Assembly (NCBI RefSeq): GCF_010389155.1
Contig: NC_057769.1
Location: 33,713,548-33,777,547 of the forward strand
Origin: Erigeron canadensis
Lineage: Eukaryota; Streptophyta; Magnoliopsida; Asterales; Asteraceae
Length of the DNA stretch: 64,000 bases
Direction of reading: 5' to 3'
The translations under genes were made by a program, and so were the position numbers. Positions 50,507 to 63,059 of the stretch are shown here, piece after piece. Every line of letters starts with the position of its first letter. Position 1 is the stretch's first letter. The notes below the pieces were generated by a model. It was not told where the DNA came from, made no database searches, and saw nothing but the letters and a program-made list of their open reading frames with translations.

Positions 50507-53500
50507 TCAACTCAATGGAAGCTTGGGCAGACCTGCATCTACTTGATAAATCCCATTCTTCGAATCTATTTGAATACATGGCAGCGTTTGGGGAGTTGAT
50601 AAAGTGGGCAATGGATCAAGAAAAGAAGGTTCTGGTATCGACGGTAGGCTGTGAGGCGATACAAATAATGATGGGTTTGAACTTAGATGAGGGGCTGCGC
50701 GACGTAATTCTAGTCTGCCTCGACTAGGCCCAGAGAAAGAAGTGTTGGCACCGCTGGTTGAACATGGGTTTGCTGGACGTACAAGTGCAGATGCAGGGGT
50801 TGCGGGAACTCTGGCTGAGCTTATTTCTGTAAATAAGTTTTAAAAAAAAACAGAAACAATTAGAAAGTAATGTTATTCAAGGACTTGTGAAAGATGAAGA
50901 AATTAGCAGAGAAGTCCAGGCTTGTGAAAGTTTTTTACGAAAGAAGGTTAACGTCTACATAAAATTTGGTTATGAACCTACATCCTAATAAATACGGTTG
51001 GCCAATTGGACCCATTCACTGGATGGGTCAAAGTTATGCATTATCTTCAAGGGGTCAAACGTTAAACTCAATGATATGGGACAAACAGGCTCAAAGTCAC
51101 CTAAAATGTATCTATAATGCATTGAACCTCCAGAATCTTTTTATCAAAAAGAAACAGATCACTGTTTAGACAAAATACCCTATAAAACATATTAGAGATG
51201 CATGTAAACTTTTAAGTACAAAAGATATATATATATATAGCTTTGGACCAATAGTACTTTGGACAATGACTCGACACAGACCCGTTTTGATCCGTTATCC
51301 ATCGCCCTGCAACTCTTGCCAGTGTTGCTAATGAGTTATGAGTACATACCTTTATTTGCTTCCTTCAAAAAAGTTCCATCGGGATTATTGTCACAAGCAT
51401 GTGCCCAAAGCTCAGCCAATTGATTATTGGCATATAGAAGCTTGTAATATTCCTCAATATTCTTCATTTGATTCATTAAACTCATTGTAGATTCTTCGAC
51501 TAAAGCATCATATTTCTTGCGTATCTCTAATATCTCTCTTTCACATTCAGAAAGGAGCACCAATCTCTACATATGAACAAGATCTTTACCATGATGTATT
51601 CAAGAGATTAAGATAACTAAAAGAAAAAGTTGTGTAACATTGGAAAAACCTTTTCCTGTTGTAACTTGGTGACTTGCTCTAGCTCCTTCTGAACTCTTTT
51701 TAATTCTGTTTCAAGAGGCGTCGTGGAGCTAAAAGTATTCGTAGATTGATTGTGTTGAAAAATATTTATTCTCGGATTTAAAGCAGCTGAATCAGAAATA
51801 CTTGTTGATGGTATTACTGGTACTTGTGCATCTGGTTGTGAAAGTGAACAACTAGATAACTTGGTCAGATTGCACTCTGGTAATTCTCGTTGAATTTCAC
51901 CCTTTATATAAAAGACATGGGTTAGTTTTCTATAAATCTTCTGCAACCTCCCATTCAGTTTCTAAGACTAAAGAGTAAGTAACACAAACATTTTATCATA
52001 CATATAATGAGTAAAAACAGCCTTAAAGCCAGTTAAAAGAATAGTGGTTTTCATAAGTACCTGGACTGGGGCTGGTAACATTTCAGATGATTGATGAACG
52101 TCAACCTGTGCACAGCTCCCTGTATGTACAATGCCCGCATCGTCACCGCAAATAACGACACAAAAAGATCAAACATATGGCACTATGATCAATTACTTCA
52201 ATAAGTGGGAAACTTTGTAAGAATCCTATTTAATAATATATAAATTTTACAATACCTGGCAGTTTACTTTGCTTGGCTTTATGATGTCCCTTTTTCTTAC
52301 TTCTAGGCTTTGTCTTGAAAGAAGGGATAGTAATTGCAGAATCTTCAAACCTTTGAAACCCGCCACGACTGTATTTGGTTGACTTTTTTACCCTCCGAGA
52401 TATTCTGCTACACAAATTATTCTGTCTTTGATGACTCAGTAATAGCAAATTAGTCCAAAAATTGATATGTCCACTTGCAATCAAGTCTTGCTCAATTAAT
52501 CCTCTTTCCAATGTGTGGGCTTCTGTCTCACCTAACAATAAGATACTACTTGTATAAGCTCCATCTTCCAGATTTACAGGCGATATGATTGAGTAGTTTG
52601 AGGGATTTATATTGCCACTCTTGTTCCGCAACAGAGATGACAACTCCCGAACCAACTTATCCATGAAGAATCTTTCTGATGATGAAGCTCGAAAGCTTTT
52701 GGACCTTTCGATCTTACTGCATAAGTGGGAGGCACCCCAGGATAGAAGTTGTTGGCAAATGATCCAACTAATATTGTTAACATTGATGTCAAGAGTGGTG
52801 CCTTGCTTGGAAAGAATTAGTGCCTTTTCTTCGATGGTGAATGATGAATATAAGCGGAAAACAATCAAAGGATGACGAAGTGATTCGTAGGTAATCTTCT
52901 GCAAGGATCTTATATCATTTGAGGGGTTCAAATTGCTGTTGAACAGTATCACCACATCTACACGTGAAAGTGTAATGCTTGAATGACAAGAGCGATATTC
53001 AAGTAAGCATATAAACTTTGTACTCTCTAAATGATTGAACATTTCCAATGCTTCCTTTTTCTTATATCGGGCAGAACTGAAAATAACTTTCTCTGGGACC
53101 CGTACATAAAAATCTTGGCCGAATCTTCGATAAACAAGATCATCCAAAATATCTCCAATGGATATCTTTTCTGAGCTAACCACTGACTGCAATGTTAAAA
53201 AGCGTTACTAGTCATTCGACTACACTCTCTGATGGATTGGATGATTTAGGTTATGTTTGATCCCTAAAGGGTAAATGGGCTAAAACAAATATTGGCTAGA
53301 AACAAACCTTCAAATGTATTTTCATCATAAAAATACGCTAGATTATCAATAAAGTTGTAGTAATCATATTGACATGTTAACTACTTATGGTGAACATGAA
53401 CGTCTGGACAAAATGTGTTTTGGGTGAACCTGACTGCTACAAAAGATAATCCATTTTGATCATTTACTTGACCCGCTACTCGACTCACCGATGCTTCCAT

Positions 53501-56500
53501 TTTGCCACTTTAACATTCACAAGATAATCCTTATATAAAGAATGACACAATACCCCTCGAACTTCAGTGTAAATTTAGAAATTCTGTTACCTGGTAAAGA
53601 ACAAGCACTCTTAACCCACTCTGTTTAATCTTTAACAGAAATCTGTCAAGAAGTTGTAGTTTGCCGCTAACATTGATGTCAGCACTCAATGTATCACCTG
53701 AAGAATCTCTTTTAGAAGAGTTACGCAAAGTAGGATCCACCAGATACGGGTGGTCACAACACTGTTAAATTAGAGAAATTAATCTAGTTAAAAAACAGTT
53801 ACCCATATAGAATGCAAAACACTTGATTAATAATAGTGAAAGCTAACGAAAGAGACCTTTTGTGTTTGGGTGATAATGTCATGAAGTGATGAGTTATGTA
53901 TTCGAGATGAAGAGAGTGCCCCCAACTTGGAATTTAATAATGAGCAATATTGTTGAATTTGCATATGAGAAAGATGAGCCGGGACCCAATACTCTACAAG
54001 CTCACAAGTGTTGTCTTTGCACTCAAATGCGATAAAAGGCGACAATATAGTTTTTAATGCATCAGCGTCCTCACTAGTTTTCTTGGCGGCATTTGTATGT
54101 ATCTCGTCATATTTAGAATCAAGCAATGAAATAATATTTTGGTAGTCCTGAAACCATCATTGAAATTAGCTAATGAAAAAGTAAAAGAAAAATGAGGTGA
54201 ATAAAGAAAGTTAGTAAAAGAAAAATGAGGTGAATAAAGAAAGTTACCACTATATCACCAGTAATTGTTAGTAGCTTCATATCAGAAACAAGCCTCTTAA
54301 TTTTCATACATTGTGTTGAAATTGAGGGGCGCTGGCACTGGTCTATCACAATCAATTGCCATTTAATATGACCAAGCGCTTCCAGGTCCTGGAATACAAC
54401 ATCAAGAACATTTATTTCAGGTTGAAAAATGTGGGGTTCGGGCGCACTGGGTAACGGGTCAAAACAGTCACATCTGTAATACTGCGGAAAGGGTCAGCTT
54501 AACCGAAAACACTTTCTGTCCAAAAAGTTAGATTTTTGCAGGTTATTAGGAGTCATATATGATTACAAAAGATATATAATTCAAAAGTTATCCAAAAGTT
54601 TTGAACAATAACTTGGGTTTTGTGCTTTAAAACTACACTTTGGACGACTTTCGTCACTTTAGACCCGTTTAATTTATGGTTGTTTTTGCACATAAAACAT
54701 AACCTGAGTCAACCCATATATGAGTAAGTTAGCCGCAGTTGCTTTTATATAGTTATGTTATTGATGCACGGTAAATATTCTTCAACCGAGGTATACAAAT
54801 TAGATTCACATGATTACGATTGTGTACCTCAACAATGACATCTGGAGTAGATAAAAGCACTTGAAACTTCATAGACTCATTTTCATGATAAAACTTCGAT
54901 GTTCTAATGGTTGCCCGCACATGTTCGCTCCCTTTATATGTTACGACATTAGTGAGCTTAGACCATTTTGAAAATTTGGCTTCCCACAAGGAAATGGCAT
55001 TTGAAGCAGCTATGATTAAAATAGGCTTCTTCATGTTATCCAGCAAGGATATTACAAAAAAGACCACCTTAAGTAGTCGGTCCTGCAAAGTCCAGTCAAT
55101 ACAGTGATCTGTATTCTGTAATCACTTGTTCAAAAAGAAGAAATTTGCAGTTTAAACTAGAGGCGTTAATCATGACGACATGACCCATTAAATTATGAAT
55201 TGTTTGATTTGGGTTATGCTATATCCTGAACAGGTCAGACGGGTCAAATAGAAATACACTATGGTGAATTGTCAGTCGCCCAAGTTTTGCTTTTATTGAT
55301 ACAACCTCCTACATCATTTTTATTCAAGGGGGGTGATAATACTACTACAATTTTTAGCCATTCACAACTTTTTATCAAAGGTACAGAATGTTACTGTCAT
55401 AATATTGAATCTGAAATCATAAACTCATAATCAAAACCTTAACTATTTGTAAGAAAAGCGGACCAGCGCCAGCCTGACCCAAACTAGTCTATTTCAACCC
55501 AGCCCAGTTTGACCCATTATTTGCCCGGCCAATTTGTCATCTCTAACAATAGGGTATAGAACTATACATTTTGACTAATAGAGAAACTAAGAATTCACCT
55601 GGGTATCAAAGCAAACAGCATTTCGACCGCGGTGCCAATAATCACGAAGTTTATTAACGTACGGAAGTACATGATTGGGTACTTTGGTTGATGCCTTAAA
55701 TTGAAATGCAGATAGATCAACACTCCCTGTAGCATGCATCACTAACTGGTGTCAGCAAATACATAACTAGGCAGATAGTACTTATTCATTTTGTCAAGGA
55801 AAAAGAATCATATAGAAACTAGCAATCAAACAAACTTAATCTACAAACTTGGAAGCAAAAGTAGCATAATGCCCACCAAATTCTATCTGGTTCTTTGTAC
55901 AAGAGCCACAAACCCATGCTTCAAGAGACACAAGAGGTGAAGAAGGATCTATACAGGAGCGATGATACTTCTTTCCGCATCCTTGTCTAGAACATAATCT
56001 ACAAATCCATAATCCAAAAAATCAAGCAACTTTACGACTTTATGCATCATGAACAAGGTGAAAATAGGTAATAGAATTGTACAAAAGATCTCCATCAGCC
56101 ATGCATATTGCACAAAAACCTCTCAAATTACGCTCAACGTCAACAGCTTCATCTGAATTGAGCACAATCTCGCAACTCACACCATCCTATATGTAAAAAA
56201 CAAAAAATATCACAAGTTACCACGCTGATTCGATTCTACACTCATGATCAGACTGTTACTCTGTAAGAGGTGACAATAGGGGAACTAATACGTTAACAAG
56301 TGGAAATGGATACTGTTTATTAAAAAAACGTATAAATAGATAGAAATGGGTCAGGTGAGGTTGGCTTGACACGCCATTTTTTTGTCCATTTCAAAGATGT
56401 ATCTAAGAGTACTGATAACATAAACAATGTTATTTCTAATCTAAATCTTTGAATGAGATGACTAAAGAGATTGGTGTATGCCATTAAATGTAAACTTTTT

Positions 56501-57301
56501 GGTTCCTATTAACTTGTTTGACCTATTTAAGAAGTTTGACCCATTTCCCTTTTAAGCTAATTTTCTTCACTAGACAACATGGGAAATTTGAGACTTCCAA
56601 CTTGCTTCAACCCGACTGAACTTCTTGCGACTTGACCCGTTTATAAAGAATTGAACTTGTTTCAATGTACATTCTATTAATGACCAATTAAAGGTGCTAG
56701 TTAAAGTACAACAGGGACCAAAACAAACCCGAAGCAGAAGAAATAATGGTAAGTTACATGAACATTGAACTAGATCTAAAGAAAAGACCTCTGCAGAGAT
56801 ATGAGACGAATTGCGATCAGCTTCTCGATTGCCATGTGAAACTCCTCCTTTTAAAGCAACCCTGAAAATGAACCAGATTGAATCATGGGGTACCTCTAAG
56901 TAAGAAGTCAAACTACTTACAACTTATATTAGTCTTAAAAATCGAACTATAAAATACATGATATTAAAATCTAAGTACTGCAAGAATGAGAGCTACCAAG
57001 ATTCAAGATTATACCTTTGTTTTTTATGTTTAGAACCCGAACCAGATTCATTGGGGACATCATCAGTTTCATTTAACAACGTTTTATGTTTAGAATTTTG
57101 GAAAGACTTTTTGTACATTTTTGCAGTTAGTCTTTTCTTTTTAATAATCTTTCCATTTGTAGGATTCACCTCCTTTTCGACCTCCGATGATCCCTCATTC
57201 TTCCTCCTCCTCGATCTCGGCCTCTTCTTTGTCTTGAGCCTAATCAGCAAAGAGACCGTAAATTTTTCCCTTTTTTCCGACACAGAGATTCCCGAAGACA
57301 T
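50507..57301 (-). CDS. MOM1: MOM1-like PHD/SNF2-related protein
   Basis: Related to MORPHEUS' MOLECULE 1, a plant factor for transcriptional gene silencing of repeats. Fourteen coding exons on the minus strand: 57301-57015, 56861-56789, 56186-56083, 55998-55877, 55726-55599, 55115-54828, 54388-54248, 54147-53857, 53761-53591, 53186-52256, 52119-52061, 51901-51650, 51566-51350 and 50826-50507. Phases are consistent, giving 1127 aa. A basic N-terminus is followed by a PHD finger at about 145-186 (FCAICMADGDLLLCSRQGC, YHRSC, WVCGSC). Then comes a CHD3-type SNF2 region without a P-loop and with VIDQCQ where active enzymes have DEAH or DECQ. A helicase-C part follows (CCDHPYLVD, SIGDILDDL, FRLYSS), then a KTKPRSKKKGHHK basic stretch and a coiled coil (about 950-1020). 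No lesion seen. ATP hydrolysis is unlikely. It is much shorter than Arabidopsis MOM1 (about 2000 aa). Confidence 0.87.
54180..54245. repeat. 33-bp perfect tandem duplication in MOM1-like intron
   Basis: Two adjacent identical 33-bp units (AGTAAAAGAAAAATGAGG...) occupy 54180-54212 and 54213-54245, directly downstream of the exon-8 acceptor and upstream (plus sense) of exon 7. They add length to the intron only. Confidence 0.8.
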
Positions 57302-57304
57302 TTT

Positions 57305-59265
57305 ATCGGTATTCGAATCTACTACTCTGCTTCAACAATAAGGTGGGTTAATACTTAATAGTTGAGAAAATCATAATAAAGCACACAACCAACAAAGTAC
57401 AGAGAAGAGATTGACAGGAGAGGGGGACAAGTATTGACTATTAATTGTATGTTTCAACCGTTACATATATATACATATATACATATACAAGAATATATAT
57501 GACATAAATTATAGGAGGATATCATGGAGATATTTACAGTGAGCTATGATTCTGTCAGGTTAGTATCAAGGATTTCAAAATTCAAAAAACATGATTTAAG
57601 GCAAATCATTTAATGGGTGAGTTACTGTATTTCTCAATCCCCCCCTCCCCAATGCCACAAATACAATACATGCATACATACATATTTTTGGACTATATGA
57701 CTTTATAATATATGATTTTATATCTATATTTTATCTATACATGTATAAACTCATATAAATCACAAACTCTTTTTAGACCACTTACTATTTCAATAAAGAA
57801 AAAAAAAATCAAAAAACCCTAAACCCTTCTAAACAACAAGATTCCCCAATCCCATCTAAAATCAACATAAAAACCACATAACATTACATTCCATCATTTC
57901 ATGTTTTTTTTTATACTCTGTTCTTGGGTTATATTTCATACCCATTTTTATGTTAAAATTTTTCCCTAAACTCACCTGAAAATCTTGAAAAACTAACCCT
58001 TTTTTTTGTAACAAGTTTTTACCTTTTAGGATTTATCTGATTATCGGATACAAACAAAGAAATGGGTTTTGTTTTTATGTAACAATAAATACAAATAAAG
58101 GTGGTCCATCTTCTGTTTCACTGTCAATAATCAGCTTTCTCAAGTTTCCATTTTTGGAAAGTTTTTGCATTTTAACAGCTTGGGAAGGTAGTGTTGGGCT
58201 CTGGACAGGGCCCGGGAAAGGAGATGATGCAGATTATTATATTACACGTACTCGTATAAATTTAAAAAAAATATATTTTAAAAAAGGATTATTATTTTAA
58301 GTTTTAAATTTTAAAATTTCAATATTTTTTGAAAGAACTCTTTTTAAAACTTAAAAACTTGTGAATAGTTTTGTGACTGACTATTATTATATGTCATCAT
58401 CTTACGATTAGACATATCTTTAGTTATACCAATTAGGTTGATTTATCATTATTTATTTGAAAAATATTAATCAATCTAACTCATATGCTTAAAAATCAAC
58501 CTAGGACCTTAAGAAATTAACATGTGGATTCCACTAATTCTCTTTCCTAATCTTGCCCCCTGATTTTTTCACATATCACCATCCTATAGTTAGGTCGATT
58601 ATTAGGCATACAAATTAAGTTGATTTATCATTATCCACTTTCAGTTTAAGTTTTTTAAGGTCAAATGTATTATGATTTGATTTCTCAATAATTAAAACTT
58701 AAAAAATAGCAAGCAATACTTAAGATTATAAAATAACGAGATTGAATACCAAAACATCATATAGTTGTACCGAAAACCATTTACGAACCACTTTAAAGTT
58801 TACAAATTAAAACCCAACTCAAACTAAATTTTGTTCGACTTGTTTGGTTGACAGATCAAGATTGTACGATCTTAAAATAGTTATTTAACAAGTTGAGTCA
58901 ATATATTTTGAGCTCTAGCTATGGATATATAGCTAACGTAAGTATGTACTTCAAGGCTTATGTGTTTTGATACCGTCTTTGACGATGTATTAGTGAGGTT
59001 GAGACATAGACAACTTTATCCCTACCTAAGTCAGAGAAGTCATTGGCAGCCTTACAGGTTTTACTGAATGTAATAAAAAAGATATCCGGTTTGGCGAGCA
59101 TAAAGATCAAACTCTTGACTTTTCTTTGAGAGGTAGTGATTTCAACCATTTTATCTCGGTTGGTACATGTATAGCTAATATGATAATCTAGTGAGAATTA
59201 GTAATTTAAGAATATACTATAAGATCATGTATGTATATAACTTAGAGAGAAAAAAAATATTAGTC
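57305..59265. other. MOM1-like promoter region and AT-rich spacer
   Basis: The first several hundred bases probably hold the promoter and leader of the minus-strand MOM1-like gene. A GC-richer patch lies at about 58170-58220. The rest is AT-rich with only short unsupported frames. Confidence 0.4.
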
Positions 59266-59278
59266 ATGATTAGTACAC

Positions 59279-59859
59279 GAGAAAATAACATGAGTACCCA
59301 AATTTTTATAAAAGTATATCAATTTAACCAACTTTTTTTAGATTTTCACAAAATACCCAACAAAATCGCAATAACAAGTGAAAATCGCAATGAGATTTTG
59401 AAAATCGCATAGAGATTTTGCAAAATCGCATAGAGATTTTGAAAATCGCATAGAATTTTTCAAAATCTTTATGAGATTTTGATTTTTTTTTATTTTGACT
59501 TTTTTTGAAATTTTGACTTCCGCGTTACGTTTTGTGACTCTTTATTTTTTTGAGATTTTGACTTTTTTTTATATTGAAAATACACTATTCAAAATTCAAA
59601 ATCTTAATAAAAAGTCAAAGTTAAAAAAAAAAGTCAAAATCTCATAGAGATTTTGAAAATCTCTATGCGATTTTACAAAATCTCTATGCGATTTTGTAAA
59701 ATCTCATTGCGATTTTCAAAATCTCATAGCGATTTTCAAAATTTTGTTGCGATTTTTACTTTTTATTGCGATTTTGTTGGGTATTTTGTGGAAATTAAAA
59801 AAAAAGGTGGTTAAATTGGTATATTTTTTTAAAAAATTGGGTACTCATGTTATTTTCTC
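59279..59859. mobile_element. 581-bp foldback element with 9-bp target duplication
   Basis: The whole element is one large imperfect palindrome. It opens GAGAAAATAACATGAG and closes with the exact inverse. The arms carry ACAAAATACCCAACAAAATC on the left and its complement on the right. Each arm contains tandem variants of an about 20-bp unit (AAAATCGCATAGAGATTTT). Identical 9-bp direct repeats TTAGTACAC flank it at 59270-59278 and 59860-59868. A 9-bp duplication points to mobilisation by a Mutator-type (MULE) transposase. No coding sequence. Confidence 0.88.
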
Positions 59860-59869
59860 TTAGTACACA

Positions 59870-61085
59870 AAGTCAACGTGCTTTTAAGTGGTGCAATGAT
59901 TTAATAAGAAGAGTGAGTTTTGTGTGTGGATGTTGTTCACAGAATAACGAGAGATAAACTAAGATCTTTATTATAAATTTATTGCATTAGATACTTGTAT
60001 AGTATTAATCTTGTACAATTTGACAAATTTATCAAAAATTTTGATACGAATATAGTTTTCATTCAAGAACCTTAATTTATTTTATAAAAAGACAAAACCA
60101 AACCATCTATAGCATTGTTAGATAAACCAACATTTAACTGGTTCAATTTGGGTTGATTACTCGGTTTGAACGAGTTATGTTTGTTTGGAGTCTATTTTAT
60201 GAAACGGAACTACGATTGATACTTAACAAACATTTATAATACATGTTTTTATTATGATTTGTATTAACATTTTCAAAACTATTAGAAATTGAAAAGACAA
60301 GTATTCATAAAATGATCAAAAACACAAAAGATCTTATGACTTCATTGGAAACCATTTATAGACTTTTTCAGAAGATCTTATGACAAAAGATTTTCTCAAG
60401 TATATACATCATTTCATTTCATTTCATTTATTATCATGTCATTTTATCTATTAATTACAAATAAAAAGAATAAATAAACACAAAATTAAATATAGAAAAT
60501 CATGAATTAAAAAATACAAAATAATATACATAGGCAATCCTCATATACTACAATCTACATACAGTATTACAGTAATATATTAGAAAGTGTAATTATTATA
60601 ACCTTGTGTCCTTGTCTTTGGTCTATTAACCGTTAACCAAACACTTTTTCAGACGGACCAAACCAATCCATTAAACTTGGTTTAGATAGATGGTTTGTTT
60701 CGATGGATCGATTGACACTCTTATAAGAAAGTGATTAGGATTTTATTTCATCAATGAGACATTCATATGACGTTAAGTAGCTAATTCTCTTAAGCTATTT
60801 TCTACAATTTTATGATGTCATAATTATTTTTTCTTTATTTTCAAAATACTATTTTTCATATTAGGCCTTAGGTTATCTCTTTTGTTACATATTAATTTTG
60901 TAACCTTATTAATATAAAAAAATGAGCGATCGTATTTTAGCTCTTTATTTTTAATTATATATCTACCATTGATTTGTGGTAGTTAGTTTTACTTTTTTTT
61001 TAGCACCTAATCGATTTTATATATTAATGTTCATCTTTACAAATATATTGTTATCTCCATATCAAAAATTATAATGTATCGACAA
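59870..61085. other. AT-rich spacer
   Basis: No supported gene, RNA or repeat boundary. Only simple-sequence runs such as CATTT repeats near 60407-60430. Confidence 0.4.
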
Positions 61086-61095
61086 CAAATTACAT

Positions 61096-61260
61096 ACAAC
61101 AACAACGGTACCCAATCCGGCAAAAGTCGGGTAACCAATCCGGCAAAAGTCATGTTTGGGGAAGTTAGGAATGTAGACAACCTTACACCTACACGAAGGT
61201 AGAGAGACTGCTTTCAGAAGGATCTCCGGCCAAAAAGAGGCAAAAAATTGAGAGGGTAAA
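61096..61260 (+). repeat. Retroposon 3' end, RTE/SINE-like family, second copy
   Basis: ACAACAACAACGGTACCCAA, then GGAATGTAGACAACCTTACA, GGTAGAGAGACTGCTTTC and GGATCTCCGGCCAAAAAG parallel the element at 27778-27905. A 23-25 bp piece (CCAATCCGGCAAAAGTC) is duplicated in tandem near its start. Confidence 0.5.
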
Positions 61261-61264
61261 AAGT

Positions 61265-62925
61265 TTAGTAACCATACATGTCGGTTGTGTCGTCTGACTA
61301 TATTACAATTAAAAAATAATAACAGTTTGAGCGAAAAATCATGATCGTAGTACATGAATAGATAAAAATCTAAGCTATCGCCTATCGGGACATTAAAAAA
61401 AATGTTATTTATCCATAGTCATTTTTTTCTTTAATCTCTCTCATTTTAATTTTTTTTTGGTCTTTATTTAGTAAATGTAATAATCATAACAAAGAGGAAA
61501 AGGAAATGTTAGAATTCGAGGTGCCTGAGGTTTGAAGAATTGAAGATACATAAACATTATTTCTCTGCCCTTCCTATAAAAAAAGAATTTTGGTTAATTA
61601 ACAACCAAAACATTTCATCAACCTTTAATTCTTTTTTTTCTTTTTTTTTTAAAGCAAGCAGATGTTTAATGATCATGATAGTATATATTGTGTATGTACA
61701 TTTAAGAAATTGTAAAGAATATACAGGGGTAATTGGGTAAAAATGTGTATAGATGTGTTTGACGAGGTAGTATAATACTATCCAATGTGTTGAAAGTCTT
61801 GAACTTGTGTTTTATATTTAAGAAGCTATACTTTAGTAAATATGGAGGCAAAAATAAGTGAAGTAGAAAGTTGGTGGTAAAAGTAAGAAAGTCAAAAAGT
61901 AGACTGTAGTAGATTTGATGGCAAAAAAAAAAAAAAAAAAGTAAAAACTTTGATAATCAAAATGAGTAACTAAAAAATCACGGTCTAAAATATGTAAATA
62001 ATAATATGTACAATGTAATATAGTATATGTACATTTATTTATATTTGTTTATCATATAACCTTAATGACTTTTTCTTTTTAGGTTAGAGTTAGTTAATGT
62101 TTTTCCAATAACACAGTGTAAACTAAAATTTATACGTTGAACCTTTAGTATGACCAAATATGGTAAGAAGACATTTTTGTCCGCTAAGGAGGTGCCTTAT
62201 GCATTTGTTCTAGACTCATCCTTCGTTGAACACTATAAGGTTGGATTCGTCTTTGGACTCATCCCCCCATGGGCGCGTGACGAGTTGTTTAAAGTTTTTT
62301 TTCTTTTTTTTGATTTGTGAGTGTATAATAAAATAAATTGTGGGTCCAAAACTATTCCTGGGTATAAAGTTGGTTTTAAGGAGATTATTGCTTGAATGAT
62401 TTTTTACTGATGTGATGCTAATTAGGACCAGTTCTCTTGAGGATAAGTCCAGACATAAAGACACCTCCAAACATGTTTCAAAGTTCAAGTTTTGTTATAG
62501 GTATATTTAGAATGATTATATCTATTTAATTTTTATCTTTTAAGTGATAAGGATTTTTCATGGGAAACTTGAACTAGATTAAAATTTTGAAAATATTAAA
62601 CAAATCCATTAGGGCTTCACTTAACGTGCATAAAAAGATTGTACATTTTCATATTAAAAACATACATCTGAATTTTATGCTAAGTGTACAACTAATTAAT
62701 GTACCATAACGAAAGCTTTGAGAACTTTGTTTAAGAAAACCCTTAAAATTTATCGCTTTAAAGTTTCTTTTTAATGAAAGTGAAGTTCTTTTAATTATTA
62801 AAACCTAAATAGAATTTTGGTTGTTACTTTTTATCCATTAACCCTATTATAATTGTTTTTTTTTTTTTTTTTTTTGAAAATTAATGTTTTATTTTTCAAT
62901 GATCCCCGACAAATAAAAAAACCGA
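61265..62925. other. AT-rich spacer
   Basis: No supported gene. Poly-A and poly-T runs occur near 61922-61940 and 62857-62874. A minus-strand frame at 62216-62488 shows no domain I recognise. Confidence 0.4.
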
Positions 62926-62929
62926 CCGT

Positions 62930-63050
62930 AAAACCCTAATATAAATTAGTACACGGAGTCTTTCGAATCCCTAATTATACATACATACCTTTCGAAGAGA
63001 AGACAAAGAAACAAGGCAGTAACTTCGGTAAAGGTTTTGCGGTACGAAAT
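62930..63050 (+). promoter_or_regulatory. Possible plant core promoter with telo-box
   Basis: AAAACCCTAA (a telo-box, common upstream of ribosomal and translation genes) is followed by TATAAATTAG and then by an A/G-rich leader-like stretch. If real, a plus-strand gene should begin here and run through introns past the window end. No convincing coding exon is visible before 64000, so this stays tentative. Confidence 0.3.
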
Positions 63051-63059
63051 CCATGTCTA

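Noticed and set aside
59279..59859. CRISPR-like spaced repeats of AAAATCGCATAGAGATTTT
   Set aside because: The repeats form one inverted-repeat element with a 9-bp target duplication, and intervening sequences are variants of the same unit.
62216..62488. Minus-strand 90-codon frame
   Set aside because: No signal, domain or conserved motif recognised. The Lys-rich stretch comes from a poly-T tract. Not supported as a gene.
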